Positions 23,783 to 36,148 of a stretch of DNA of 64,000 nt are shown here, one piece after another. Source of the stretch: Planoprotostelium fungivorum (lineage: Eukaryota > Evosea > Variosea > Cavosteliida > Cavosteliaceae); NCBI GenBank assembly GCA_003024175.1, contig MDYQ01000251.1, positions 1 to 64,000 of the forward strand, read 5' to 3'. The translations under genes and the position numbers were made by a program. Each line of letters starts with the position of its first letter. Within the stretch, counting starts at the first letter, position 1. The notes beneath the pieces are model-generated. The model saw only the letters and a list, made by a program, of their open reading frames with translations, was not told where the DNA came from and ran no database searches.

Positions 23783-26700
23783 CTATTTGTTCTTCTTCGG
23801 TTCTCTCTGTAGTGACAGCCCGAATGCCTCCTCCTTGCTGAGAAGACTCAGGTGCTTCAAGTAAGTGACCAACTCGGGTTCTATGGGTACATTGTATTGT
23901 CTCTGTTGTGCATCTCTTATCACTTTCAGAGTCCTGTGGAGCTTCCTCATCTTCTCAAAGTTGACGAGGTTGTCACTCGTGAAGGTGGGTAACTCTTCCA
24001 GGGCCGTCAGGTCTTTGGGAATGAGACCCTGTACACGTCAGATGACGTCATCGTCTCATTCGAATGCGACTCACCAGGTAAGGGATCATGGGCTTGTCAC
24101 CGTGTGCTTGTATGGCGTCTCGGTAGTTCTTAAAGTTGTGCGTCATCTCGAAGAGCGAACACAGGCGGTTATACTTGACCATGTACTTCCTCCCCACTTT
24201 CTCCCACGTCTGCACCAGCCTGGATGCGTCAGTCTACATCGTTGTAGACGGTCGATTCTCACCGCGAGATCGCGGAGTAGTTGAGACCGGCGATGATGGC
24301 GTAGCATCCGTGGAAATTTCCCAGTTTCCTGCACTGTTCCGCGGTCTTGATGAAATGACTGATGATGAAAGCCCTCACATTGGCCTTCTGATTGAAGAGG
24401 ATCTCACTCATCACCCACATGCTCCACTGATGACGTCAGATTGACGAACGATCAGGATTTGACTTCACACCTGATTGAATTTCTCGACCATCTTGTAAAA
24501 ATTGGGGGATCGGTCTGGTGAATCAAAGCTCTTGTGGAAGAATTCGTAGGGTGAGATCTTCTTCAGGAGGGACCAATCGATCAGTGTGATCTGCTCGGCG
24601 AGACTCTTTGGATCCAGCTCCAGTACCTGACGGAGAGTGAGGGGTGGAAATGGGGTGAGGTACGTACCTGTACGTCGGCACTATCGATGCGTATCTCTGA
24701 CAACGCACGGATGGACAAATTACGTCTCAAAGTCTTTGCGTCAGCCAGCCTCTGATTGTGGATCGTTTGCTGGGTGGCTGTCAGATGAAATGTCGAAGAG
24801 ATCTCGACTTACGGCTTGTTTCTTGATGAAGTCGATGTCCCTCCTCTCTTGTTGGTCTGGAGAATCCGTGGGAACGAGACGTAAGAACCCCTTGAGACAT
24901 TCCAAGAATTTTCCGTCCTCCCGGACTCCGTCGGAGAATTCTTCCAGCCAGAAGCGTATGTGTCCCAGGGATCTACTCGAATGAGACGTAACGTACGTAG
25001 ATGGTTTACCTGAGACGTAATCTGGCCTTCCACGAAGAAGTGCTCTCCCACTGGGAGTAGATTCGCACAAAGTGAACGAGTAGCTCTGTCGATTGGATGA
25101 AATAGCGGTGAGTCAACAAGATGACCTCCACCATCTCCGGATCTACAACGGTTCATCCTTCTGCGACGATGTATCGTATCTCTCTCACCCGAATAGAACT
25201 CGTCTACGGTCTTGTCTAATAACACTTGTATCGTCGCTGCCTCCGTGAACTGTGAAGATTCTCTCACAGAGTATCTCAACAGCCTCTGCTCCGATTGTGC
25301 ATCCCTGTTCGAGTCACGTGACTGACATTAGGGACGGTGGACTCACTTGATGCGTATCTGGTGGAGTACCTTCTGTTGGGGTTGCCATGACGACAAGATG
25401 TAGTGAACACATCGGAAGGGAAGATCAGAGTGAATGGTCCTACCGTTCGGCGCTCTCAACAGCAGGGGACCGAATCTACAACGCGTCATCTTACGAAATC
25501 TCGACGGGGTTTCGAGTATTTCTCACCTCCTGGCGAGGTCTCTGATGTTGTCCTTCTTTTGTTTGGGGGTGTCCAGTGGATTTGAATGGCCGATGTTGTA
25601 TAGGAAATTGAGGGTTAAATCCAACGCTCTCGTTTGCATGAGGGTGAGACCACCCGTGATGGATCTCAGACAGTTCAACTTGGGTTCCTCTTCGTCGATC
25701 TCTTCCCGCCCGAATCAGAATTCAAATTTCGAATATTCGACTCACCGGTCCAAACAGATAATTTGGTGTGACAGGCGGCGGGGAAGACAGGATCGCTCAG
25801 TTCTCCGAGAAACTGACAGAGAAGGTTGCCCAGGGCAACTGGATCCGTACAACAAGAAGGATCCAGCAGTCCACTCAGAGCCATCTCTCGCATGTGGGGT
25901 GCCTCGCTCGCCTCTACACCGATCAAGTGTCTACAATTCATCCACTCCTCTGTCGTTTTCATCAGATCCTACACAGTCATTGCACTCACCGTTGGCTTCG
26001 AATAGACCGATGACTTTGTACAAGAAGAGAGGTAGCCCTGTCTCTGGTTCCAACGGAAGATTCTCCAACAACATGACCGATGTGTCCACGCTGCTGAGTT
26101 TTCTGCGGAATTCCGATACGGTGTGTACGGTGCTGCTGGCTGAGGGGGCTAGCTTGGGGCGATTTTTGAAAGTTCCGAGAATATTATTGATGCGAGGTCG
26201 GAAGGTATTGCGGCTGAGGATGTTGGACGTGGAGACTTCTTCGGGATCTGTTTGAAATTTGAATGAGATGGGATGGCGGGAAAACGTCACCAGCCACTCT
26301 CCACATGGAGCCGTTCTGCTTGAGCTCGCTCTTCGTCTCCTGATGCCCCGTTGTAGATGGATCCTCTGCAGGTGGAGTGAAGGTAGAGTAGTCACTGATA
26401 CTGTCATCACACATCAGTCCATCATCATCATCTTGCAGCGTCACGATGATGATGATCGTCATCGTGAAGAGGTGGTTCACTCACGCTGTCTGCTCTCTAT
26501 CATCGAGTCTCTCCAGTGATCGCAAGAGTGAAGTCCAATTGTTGGAATTGGGACCCGGATCGGAATTTTTCCTCGGCAATTTGGGACGATATCCCGCTGG
26601 ACCCTCCGTGGCCGATCTGTACGTATGAGTACGTACTCCGTCGCGAGATTTCACCTGTTTTCCTTTGATCGAAGTGTCGACGTGCTGGGCTTCACTTCTT

Positions 26701-27935
26701 CATCGTCACTGTCAATGATGGGTGTAGTCATCGCCGTGGTGACGCTATCTCCGTGAATATCCGTCGAGTTTTCCACGAAATCTCTCACCTATCTGGGCTG
26801 CCAGGTTGCTCATCGGGTGACATGATGGAGATGTTGGCTATGCTGGTTACAGCTCTTATGATATCTTGACCTCTCGTCTCTTCCATCTTCTTAATGTGAT
26901 CTTTGATGCCCTACTCACCATCATCCATCGACCTGGCTCGTTGTAGTCTCACCTCTCCCATCAGCGCCTCTATGGTCTGATCTCTCTCTTGTAGCATACC
27001 GATCATCTTGTCTAATTCACCTTGTAGTTTGTTCTCTCTCGATGTAAAGTGTCGGACGGTTTGTCTGTGCATCTCTTCGATCTTCAATCGCTTGACCATC
27101 TCGTTCTTAATTTGAGCCTCGCACGAGCTGTGCAAACCTCCAGACGCCACCGTGGTCAACGTCGTTTCGGCTGGTTGTAGAATGAGAAAATGTGCATTTT
27201 GATTTCGATGAGATTGGGACGGATTTGGGACTCACAGGTGCGAGAGTTGATGATACGATTCGATCGGCTGCTTTGTATCTGAAGTTGTTCAGTGTGTGAT
27301 GATGATGTCATCAGATCTCCACCTGTTGCGATCCTGATTTACGCAGGGTGCCTCCATCATCGAGTGCTCTCTCGGTCAGACTGGGCACCTCTATCTTACG
27401 ACTTCGGCTGGCTTCGATGCCGGAGTTGAGTGATTGTCTAATCATCATCAGATGGGATGTGAAGATGAGATGTGTGATGGGAGGACCATTATCGTGTGGG
27501 AACTCACTGCTTGATCGTGCGGGATAACCTGTAGACTTCATCTTTCGAGTTACTCTCCTCTAAGCTCTCGCCGCTCTCGACTACACTCTTTTGGCTCTGA
27601 GATTCTGCAGTGGGTGAGGATAGCAGATGGGCGTTCGATCCTTACCTTTCAGCTGCTCTATGACGGGACTGTATGTCTTCGTGGGGCCCAACAGATGAGC
27701 GATGACGTGTCCCCCTTGACCGTCTGCTCTTCTGTCCGTGGACAGTGGCGTGATCAGATTGTTCTTGGATGCTGCGATACAACATCAGAGGGAGGAGGTG
27801 AAAGAGCGTTTCACCTTGCATAGACAACTTAACGTTGTTGTTCGTGCTTCTGGAATACTTGAGAGGTCCATTAGTAGCCGTCGTTGGCGATGATTGTGCA
27901 CTCCTCGACCAGTGAGTGTTGGTTAATAGTGTCAT
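23783..27935 (-). CDS. RhoGAP-RasGEF multi-domain protein
   Basis: The start at 27935 gives MTLLTNTHWSRSAQSSP, then a Ser-rich region and a coiled coil (IKNEMVKRLKIEEMHRQTV, LDKMIGMLQERDQTIEAL, about 26911-27159). A RhoGAP-like domain follows (LPLFLYKVIGLFEAN; ALGNLLCQFLGELSDPVFP; LARRFGPLLLRAPNG). After it comes a RasGEF N-domain (EVILLTHRYFI, IRFWLEEFSDGVREDGKFL) and the catalytic CDC25 domain (LDPKSLAEQITLIDWSLLKK, NVRAFIISHFIKTAEQCRK, GCYAIIAGLNYSAI, MIPYLGLIPKDLTAL). It ends REPKKNK at 23783. The RasGEF half should load GTP on Ras/Rap. The RhoGAP half seems to lack the arginine of the G-x-F-R-x-S loop. Many short introns interrupt it. The gene is divergent from the SLC25 gene. Confidence 0.88.
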
Positions 27936-28187
27936 TTTTATTCGTTATGGGTCGTCGTACTTCGTGTCGTGGTTGTGTTTAAAGTATGATGCTACATGAA
28001 ACGTTTCCGTTGGAAACTATCACCAATGGATGTGGAAGAATCATCTCCTCTGATATGTATCCCCCTCCTGATGGTGGAGGCTCGCAACTTTCCATGCGTC
28101 TGTGCGGCGCACTGTTCTTCTGAATCGCGCGATTTGTCATTGCGATTCGCGACATCGAACAACCGATCGGGAAGAGGACTATCATCG

Positions 28188-29280
28188 ATGACACACAGTG
28201 AGAAGAGAGGACACTGGCTGAAGGAGGGTGCCATAGGTGATCGAGAGGTCAGAATGAAACTTATGATTGAATGTGATGTAATAGGTCTGTTCACGGGTGT
28301 CCTCTATGGTTTCACCTCAGTTGCCGTCGGTCATCCCTTCGATACCATAAAGACCAAGATGCAAGCACAACATGGACATGTGGAGGGAGGAGGTATGATA
28401 GCGAGTTTTCGAAAGACGATCCGTGCCGAAGGTGAACTACTGTCTCCAACCCCTCACACTCAATCATATTTGACCCATATCTCATTATCATAACTCACAT
28501 ATGATACAGGCATTCGAGGAGTCTATAGAGGTGCCCTCCCTCCCCTCTTAGGATCTGGTCTCTATCGATCCACTCAGTTTGCCGTTTTCGAGGCATTATA
28601 CACCAAGTTCGACAAAGAAGAATGGAGGAAGTCACTGCCTTACACGGGTGGAGTCCAGTATCGTGTCGTAGCCGCCGCCTTCATCGCATCAGCTGCGAGG
28701 GCCACCATCGAGTGCCCCATCGAGCTGGTGAAGGTGACAGCGGATGCCCATGGGCTTTCATCTGAATACGCATTCATAGGTAAGGCGACAGACGGGTCAA
28801 AACTGGAGGATGAATGAGCTGTGGAGGGGTTTCTCCTTACAGCTCTTACGCACGAGCGGCGTCATGGTAACCTACTTCATCTGCATCGATTCGATCCGGA
28901 GACACCGACCGGAGACGTTCGGTCATCCTCTGGGCCAGTTCTTAGCCTCCTCTTGCTCGGCCACACTCGGTTTCTGGATCGTCTGGCCGTTTGAGGTGCT
29001 GAAGAATCAAGTGCAAGCGGGGATGTCAGTGAATCTCTCTGGCCGCGAGGTGTTTCTGCTCACGTTATCACACGATAAGTACGACTTTGACAGACCCGTA
29101 CTTCAGGTTCTACGCCCGAATCTCACGCAGCGGGCCACCTTCCTGTTGAAGCAGCACGGGTTGACCGGGCTGTACCGCGGCATCTGGCCGGGGACGCTTC
29201 GTTCGATGCTGAGCAATGGCTTCAGCATGATCGTGATGCTGACAGCTCAGAAGGAGATCAGTCGGCTCGGGTTGCGTTAA
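28188..29280 (+). CDS. Mitochondrial carrier (SLC25) protein
   Basis: Predicted solute carrier of the inner mitochondrial membrane. The preferred start is the ATG at 28188 (MTHSEKRGHWLKEGAIG), spliced over a GTGATC...TAATAG intron into LFTGVLYGFTSVAVGHP. All three signature motifs are present: PFDTIKTK, PIELVKVT and PFEVLKNQ (P-x-D/E-x-x-K/R). They are followed by the expected second-helix partners (GIRGVYRGALPPLLGSG, ELWRGFSLQLLRTSG, GLTGLYRGIWPGTLRS). The third unit ends ISRLGLR with TAA at 29280. The layout resembles acylcarnitine, ornithine and similar carriers, but the substrate cannot be read from motifs alone. The frame is open upstream to 27996, so a longer N-terminus is possible. Confidence 0.92.
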
Positions 29281-29541
29281 TTGGAATGCGTGGATCGGCA
29301 ATGACAGGATTTGCTCAAAATGTGAAATAAATCTAACGTGAGTTGACAAGGAGACCCCTCGGAATAGTGCACTCAACGTCAGGCACAGCCCTCGTGGCGA
29401 CAAGGGGGACTATCAGCACTAGACTGACCATATATGGAGGGTAAATTACACGTGAGTCGTGATGTGCATCTATCGAAGCGTCGTTCATGACCTGTGGATC
29501 AGGTGCTGGCCTTGCTCTCTTTCGACTATAGGAAAGAAGGG

Positions 29542-30537
29542 ATGTCTAAAGAGCCAGCATGTAAAAAGGAAGGGGTCACATCGAGAAGAAATTCACTAGA
29601 CGCGGAAGATGAGGCCCAAAGAGAGGAGAACGGAAAGAGAAAGGTGCAACATATCCTGTCGATAACCGCATATTCACATATGTGACCAGTGGACCAATGC
29701 TGAGAAGGGGTTTCAAGTCTGCGGCCAGTTCAACAAGTTTAAAAAGTGATGATGTCCATCCGATATTCTATGCCCTCTATACAGCAGATATGGATATCTT
29801 CTAACGGACAACAACAGACCGTGTCAGCGCGTCGGTGCCTGTCCTTTTCACAATGGTGCAGAGAAGGCGAAGAAAGAGAAGAAGCGGAACATATTCTCTT
29901 CTACCCAGCACACAGAGTCACCAAAGACATCAATTTCGTGTAGAGAGGTCGCTCCCATCTTACAGACACCTCCGGTGAAACTGAACCCTCCATCCATAGG
30001 ACCCTCCACCCCTAACATACCCCAAGTAAGAGGAAACAAGTCCCAATTCCATCTCTAATCATCACACAGTTGACGCCGGCACATGAATTGCCCATAGTCC
30101 CGCCCCCTCTTTACGCAAGTTTTCCTATCAGCATCGCAACACCATCCCGCATCATGGCCGAACCCGTGAGGGCACCACCACCACATGTCCTCCATTCTCG
30201 CGAGACCAACCTCTTCTCTCCTCACCTCTTACCTTACTCTACACCACCAGCACCGCTACCACCGCTCCATGCTCTCCCAACACACATTCCACATCGACCT
30301 ATCAACAACATGCAGACACACGTAATCGATCAGAGACATCATCAATCACCACCACCTCTAACGTCCCTCGCATCGATCTGCCACGGAGAGATATCATCAG
30401 AGACGAGGCCGACGAGTGATCTCTTTCATCCCACATTTCGAGTTCAACCGGGGCGGACATCTAATCGCTTCACGTTCACGATGGAGAAGCAACCTGAGGA
30501 AGGGAAAGAAGAGGGCGGACATCAGGAGGGGGACTGA
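29542..30537 (+). CDS. Putative zinc-binding protein with Pro/His-rich C-terminus
   Basis: The ATG at 29542 (MSKEPACKKEG) opens a basic exon joined over an intron to WTNAEKGFQVCGQFNKY. A further intron (about 29736-29785) leads to GYLLTDNNRPCQRVGACPFH. Together these give a C-G-x(10-13)-C-x(5)-C-x(2)-H cluster. That cluster resembles SCA7-type and KANSL2/INO80D-type zinc-binding motifs, in which small Cys/His knuckles sit in chromatin-complex subunits. After a Lys-rich patch the chain is rich in Pro, His and Ser (PPAPLPPLHALPTHIPHRP) and ends EEGGHQEGD. A nuclear role is an inference from the knuckle only. No other domain is visible. The stop is at 30535-30537. Confidence 0.6.
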
Positions 30538-30706
30538 TTTTGTGAATAATATACTCCCATTGTAATATTCAGCCCTCACTGGTCTCTCGATACTGATCGG
30601 TAATCATCTCGATCGTCATCTCGAAACACTGTTCGTTTGCCATCTACAGCATCATGTGATCGTGTCGCACACTTTTATTGTGGAATCAACGGTTACTGGT
30701 TTTACA

Positions 30707-32145
30707 CTAACGAATCAACTTTCTTGTTCCCTTTCCAGGTCCAGTGGGCTTAGAGAAGGCCGCCTTCTTTACCTCTGTCACCGGGTGAAGCTGTGCCACC
30801 AGCTCCTCCTCGTTCAGGTCCTCGGGAGAGTTGATCTCAAACTGTCCCGTCTCAACCGATCGTGCCCATCTACAACGAGCCACCCACCTTGGTGTCGATC
30901 TTGCCGTCGACCCCGGTCAGAATATTTGAGACGTTGGCCTTGGAGGAGGAGTACAACATTCTCATTCGAATGGGAGCACTCTTCGTTCCCTTCGATCCGT
31001 CGGGGCAAGAGAAGATGAACACTACAACGAGTCAGCCCCAAATCCGTCCCAAAAGAAGAAAATAAATCCTACCATGGGAGTTGACTTGGGCTCCTTCGTG
31101 TTGGTGTCTGTAGTTGAAAAAGTGGAAGCGAGGTTCGTGGGTGGGGATCTCGTTAGAAAGAGAAGAGAAGTCGGTGTTGCTGGTGTGGTCCAAGATAATT
31201 CTCTCCTTGTCACAGTCGATGGCGATCTGGACGTAGGTGTGCTTTCCCTCTTGAAAACCTTTGAGGGCTTCCATGGCGGTAGACTCGACGGGGAAGTTGA
31301 CACCGTGGACATAAGTGGAGGCACCACCGGTGTAGATCTCTCCACTCTCTTGCTGTAGGAAAGATGAGAAGATGAGATCGTGATGGAGATGTCGAGAATG
31401 ATGGATGGGAGGTGATTACCTCTGCCTTCTTTAGCATCTCTCTCTCGGTGAGAGGAGCTTCTGTCTTCTTGGAGACGGTGTGGTGCTTGTAACCCTTGGC
31501 CGAGAAGTCTTCCTGTTCGATCGATCAACATGAAGGTGGATACACGATCGAGTGAAGTTCTTTCGTATCCTGTGATGGAATACGTGTCGCATGATGTCGA
31601 ATCATGACGAGAGATTTGTTCATACTCACGGGAACAGTTCCGTGGACTTGGTCAGAGAAGTAGTTGTTACCCAGTTGGTTCTTGAGGTTAGACAAGGTAG
31701 AGGCGTACAACATCTTGTCCTTGACTTTGCAACGATCAGGGACGTAGCAGAAGAGGACCCATTCTCCCTCCTCCTTGCGGTAGATGATGTAACAAGCCTG
31801 ATCGACTTGCAAGATGGAGGTCGCCAGTGAGAGATGTGAGTCAGTCAAGGATTTTAAAAATGAAACGGTGGATGAAGAGAGAGGATATCATCTTCCCAGC
31901 TTCCACTCTTGGCTACGGTCTTGACGGGTACAATCTCCTCTGTAACGTTTCATTATGTCTATCACCTCCCCACATTCGCGAAACTCACCGTTGGTAATCT
32001 GAGCCTGCAGAAAACGAGCAGAAGAGTCTGATACAACTTGGCCAAACTGCTCCTTGAGAGCGGCGGAGACTGGAAATGTGTCAGACGACCTAATGCATAG
32101 ACATAGGGAAGTGGATGCACCTGGAATACCACTAGAGTTACTCAT
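30707..32145 (-). CDS. TWF: Twinfilin (two ADF-H domains)
   Basis: Twinfilin binds actin monomers and capping protein and speeds filament turnover. The start at 32145 reads MSNSSGI, spliced to VSAALKEQFGQVVSDSSARF. The first ADF-H domain includes EGEWVLFCYVPDRCKVKDKM and YASTLSNLKNQLG. A linker (GYKHHTVSKKTEAPLTERE) leads to the second ADF-H domain: FKEGKHTYVQIAID-like FQEGKHTYVQIAIDCDKERI, EPRFHFFNYRH, VFIFSCPDGSKG and KMLYSSSK-like RMRMLYSSSKANV. The tail ends KPTGPGKGTRKLIR with TAG at 30707. The basic tail is where the family binds capping protein and phosphoinositides. At least six introns, several ending in GTTGTAG or a close variant, are implied. Confidence 0.95.
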
Positions 32146-32297
32146 CGGATGTCCTCTTTCTGTGTGTCGCGTGATGTGTTGAGGGAACCATTCATCCTCG
32201 TTGTATGTTGGTCATAATGATATTTTCATTTTTCTTCCATTTCGGTCGATGAAATTCGCAGATGCATGAGGAAAGATTTCTTTATACAATGCAACCT

Positions 32298-32841
32298 TCA
32301 CTTGCCGCTCGTCAGAATGAGAGCCACAATGAGTCCGTAGAGTGCTAGAGCTTCGGCAAAGATGAGAATGAGCACCATGCCCACGAACAATTTGGGCTGC
32401 TGTGCGCTGGCACGCACTCCAGCGTCTCCAACGACACCAATAGCCATTCCACTGACCAGACCACAGAGACCAACAGAAAGACCAGCCCCGAGACACGCGA
32501 ATGACTGTGAGGCATTGAAACTAGCATCAGCCACCTTCCTCGCAACGATGACACCGATGATGAGACCTGACGTCTATAAATCTAGAGGACGGGGAGTGAA
32601 GACTCACCGTAGATACCAATGACACCAGCCATAACTACGGGGATGATGGACTTCATAACTAATTCGGGGCGGATGACTCCCATACTGGCAATACCCACGC
32701 CAGATTTCGCCGTTCCATATGCAGCACCCGTACCTTCTAAAATCAGCATCACGTGGAAAGATTATGTGATTGCTTACATGAGAGACCGAGGGCGGCGGCC
32801 ACAGCGATGTAACCAAAGAAAGCGTCTGCAGCAGCTACCAT
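32298..32841 (-). CDS. V-type H+-ATPase 16-kDa proteolipid subunit c
   Basis: Subunit c forms the rotating proton ring of the vacuolar ATPase. The start at 32841 reads [20 protein letters not shown]. The next exons give [46 protein letters not shown] and a C-terminal pair of helices with the essential proton-carrying Glu in [13 protein letters not shown]. The protein ends [11 protein letters not shown] at 32298. Four membrane helices and about 160 residues fit the family. Introns sit at about 32737-32778 and 32567-32608. It lies 152 bp downstream of the twinfilin start on the same strand. Confidence 0.95.
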
Positions 32842-32986
32842 TTGTGAGGTTATGTCGGTGGAGGCTGGGGAGCGTGCGGACGAGAATTCGCAATGGTTCA
32901 GGGATTCAAACAAAGCCCCTTGTCTTCGTCAAGAGAAAATTCTCTTCAAGACAGACACTTGACACAAGACAAGTTCAGATTTACAA

Positions 32987-33244
32987 ATGTGGATCACTAG
33001 AGGAGATCCCGGCCACTTCACAGCTGACACTGCAGATGAATTCACCCATCTGTCGACTGCCTCAACACCGAAGGAAACCAAGGAGCTGATGATGGACGAT
33101 CGCCGTGATCACTCGCCAGCGAAAAATGGGTCGGGAAACCCTTTCCTCAATTTTGCAGTGAGTGTTACGGTATTGGGCCGATCATCTTGGGGCCATCGCC
33201 TCTTCACAGACGCTTCCCTTCAGATGATCGAATGCGATAAATGA
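32987..33244 (+). CDS. Possible small hypothetical protein
   Basis: An ATG at 32987 opens 85 codons (MWITRGDPGHFTADTADEF...). A GTGAGT...CTTCAG segment (about 33159-33224) could be a frame-keeping intron. The composition is plausible but no domain is visible. The 1.1-kb stretch from 32842 to 33958 otherwise shows no gene that I trust. A second weak candidate lies at 33487-33789. Confidence 0.25.
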   Translation: MWITRGDPGHFTADTADEFTHLSTASTPKETKELMMDDRRDHSPAKNGSGNPFLNFAVSVTVLGRSSWGHRLFTDASLQMIECDK

Positions 33245-33958
33245 CCCCTTTTTGATACGACAGAGACAGTTCGCCGATGTTTGACAGGTTTGAGAATGAG
33301 AGTCAGATCATTTCCTCTCACATCGACGATTTCGAGTCTCATTTGATACATGAAGGTATTGCACACCACGAGAAATGTGAATGTGTGTTCTCGATGTGAA
33401 ATCGTAGTGAAATACATGTTGTTCCTCTCTCTGTATATGACATCTCTGACATGTAATGTGATCTGCTCTCAGCTTTCGATCACTGTATGGATTACGTGGT
33501 CACTGTTGCTGTCGACATTATAGGTTGGAATAATTCAGACGGTCTCAACTCTCTACGATTCGATAAATTTCCGTACGGTCATCCATCAGTATCAGCATGG
33601 CATACAACTGCTTACCTTACGAGTTCTGAATGGGCTTTCTCTGGTGAGATCGTAGCTGTCTGTGGTTGTGTCAATCGTACACCAGGAAGTGAAAGGTCTA
33701 TTCGAGCCGTCACGTCATCACCAACACATGAGGTCGGTGTGTGTAATCTGCAGATTGTTCGGTCTTTCTTCTTCAGCAGGTCAGAATGACATATATCACG
33801 TGACGCGTAGCTTTTAATTTCTGTCGGTGTCATTTACAAAGCTCTATAGACTCTCCAGCAAAGACGAGATTCTGGCGTTGTGGTCAGTGACGTAGAAATA
33901 TATATTTTCCTCCTTGCATCGGGTCAGATCTGACAGACCATCCTCCCACATCAGCACA

Positions 33959-35823
33959 ATGGCAGTTGTGGGCTCTCTGGAGGTCGTCCTCTCTCTCATA
34001 AAGGAGTATCAAAAGAAGGGAGAGCGCATCATCCCCCGGGCGCCACACGAGATCATTGCGATTAATTTCTTAGAGAATCAGGAGGTATCCACTTCTTAAC
34101 ATCAACCATCTCATGTTGTCCAGACAACACCCATTGGAAGTCTGGAGGAGAATCATCAACGATCCCATATCGAACCGATTAACAAGAAGGAAGCGGTGGA
34201 AATCACCGAGAGGGCCAAAACATCCATCAGACACTTTCAAGAACAAGGAGAAAATCAGTTCTCCTTCTTACCCTCGGAAACATTCGCAGTACCTTCACAA
34301 AAGTGACCATGATGTCAAGGACACACGCACTGACTCGTCCAGATCTCAGACTTCGTTATCTCAAGAACTGAAAGAGAAGATCGTGACGAGACCTTCAGAA
34401 CCACAGGCAGCCATACATGTCTTCCTTCCGAATCATAAAGCACCCATTACGACGCGAGTCAAATTGAACACGACGGCAGAAGAAGTCATCATCGACGTTC
34501 TATCGAAGGTTCGGGTCTCCCCATACGATATGCAAGTTGACATTTAGACAGACGAGCACCATCGAGGCTCTCAGAGGAATCAACCAGAATCACCGAGCTT
34601 ATCTCTTGCGAATCGCAGAGAAGGATGGGACACCCGATGATGATATCCCACGTGAGTAACACATGCATTGAGATGTCTCTCTCAATTGACTGGATTGAAG
34701 CTCTCACGAGAAACAAGAACGTTGGTCAGTTTTTGAAGATCAGTCAACACTATGCACTGTGCAAAGACCAGAGTTTCTTCAAAGGTGCTACGCATGATGA
34801 TCTGTCTCGTGTTCCCATTCTGAATCATAAAACAGAGGTCTGGCCGATCGATGAAGACCCTTCTGGAACGATTCTGAAGGTGAAGTCACATCCACAATTC
34901 ATCTTTCCATCGAAGAGAACATGTGATGATGCTGCTGCTGCTGTCATCTCATACACTTGTATGACAACAATGTATAAGATGTATATTGTGTAGAGAAGAG
35001 GAAGAGAATGACAGAGGACAGATCGTTGCACCTGGGGAGACTTCATATTCATCCTTCATCACGAAGGATGACACTCTTCTCAAAGACGTAAAGGATCAAG
35101 CTTGCGCCAAGCGAGGTCTTAGAGGAGACGATTTCCGTGAGTGAAGCATCATCGTCATCATCCATCATCAAATAGACGATCATGGTGATCACGATGACTG
35201 AACTGTGTGGGACAGATCTTGTATTATCATCACAACCAGACAAACCCCTCTCTCTCGATCTGAAAGTCATCACACTATCTGAGAAGAATCTGAGACTGCT
35301 CGACAGTGAGATCACATCATGACATCCATCATGTTGCATCATCTCGATCTAACTCATGAAACAGTCAAACGAAGGAAAGACAGTAATCCCATCCCCTTCA
35401 AAAAGAAGGTGAGATCATCATCGATCGATCACCATCATGTCGCTGACACCATTGCAGGCCTTGAAACTTTTAGAGCGACCGGCGTCAGGAAGCTATAATG
35501 CCATCAGTATGGTACCGGCTTACACGGTCACCCAAGTGGGAAAGAAAAGGACAAGTCTCATCACCATTGATGGCATCAATGATCAGCTCATCTTCAAATC
35601 TTCAGAACACAAGAAGGAGAAGGTGAGACGGCCAACAAGAGGACGTACTGACTCGTTGTAGACGAAGCACTTGAAAGAACTGATGGGGGTGACAACTGTC
35701 CCGGGCAAACCAACGCAGTTTCAACTGGATTTCAGACAGAAGGTTTATCGCTTTGAGTCACAGCAAGCAGAGGAGATTGTTGCTAAGATTGATTCTCTAT
35801 GGCAGTGTATAAAGGATAGTTGA
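33959..35823 (+). CDS. SIN1/AVO1/RIP3-like TORC2 subunit
   Basis: SIN1 proteins hold target kinases (AKT/SGK type) to TOR complex 2 and bind Ras. The start ATG at 33959 gives MAVVGSLEVVLSLIKEYQKK. A ubiquitin-like CRIM region follows: AAIHVFLPNHKAPITTRVKL, EEVIIDVLSK, YLLRIAEKDGTPDDDIPPL. Then comes a second ubiquitin-like, Ras-binding segment (DTLLKDVKDQACAKRGL, LSLDLKVITLSEKNL). The C-terminal PH domain reads SYNAISMVPAYTVTQVGKK, TSLITIDGINDQLIF, TQFQLDFRQKVYRFESQQ and AEEIVAKIDSLWQCIKD, ending at 35823. About nine introns, one with a GACTCGTTGTAG end (35624-35661), interrupt it. In Dictyostelium the orthologue RIP3 acts in chemotaxis. Domain order is complete. Confidence 0.85.
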
Positions 35824-36148
35824 TGCGTGTATCAAATTTTGTATGCATAGTCACTCGTCTCCATTCTTCTCCTTTGTACAATAAGAATGGTCAAGCAATA
35901 CAGAGGCTCACTGTGTCAAGGTTCCATACAACATTCAGCCAGTGGCACTCCAAAGACCTTGTTGTTGTTAGCTGAAGAAGTCACACAAGATCCTCCCATG
36001 AGGACACATTTAGTACATAAGAAATTCTTAAAATGTGTTGCAGAGAGGACCTCTCCTTGCTGCCTGAAGAATCTACACATGAAAGATATAAAAATAACTC
36101 ATTTGTCATCATCTTTCAACAAAAGATGAAAAGACGAATAATAAAAGT
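35824..36148. other. Intergenic, no supported gene
   Basis: This follows the SIN1 stop. One 81-codon frame (35887-36129) is open but has no domain, no splice context and ends at the border of the repeat array. I do not call it. Confidence 0.4.

Noticed and set aside
35887-36129. An 81-codon plus-strand frame next to the repeat array
   Set aside because: No domain, composition unlike nearby genes, and it ends at the array border.
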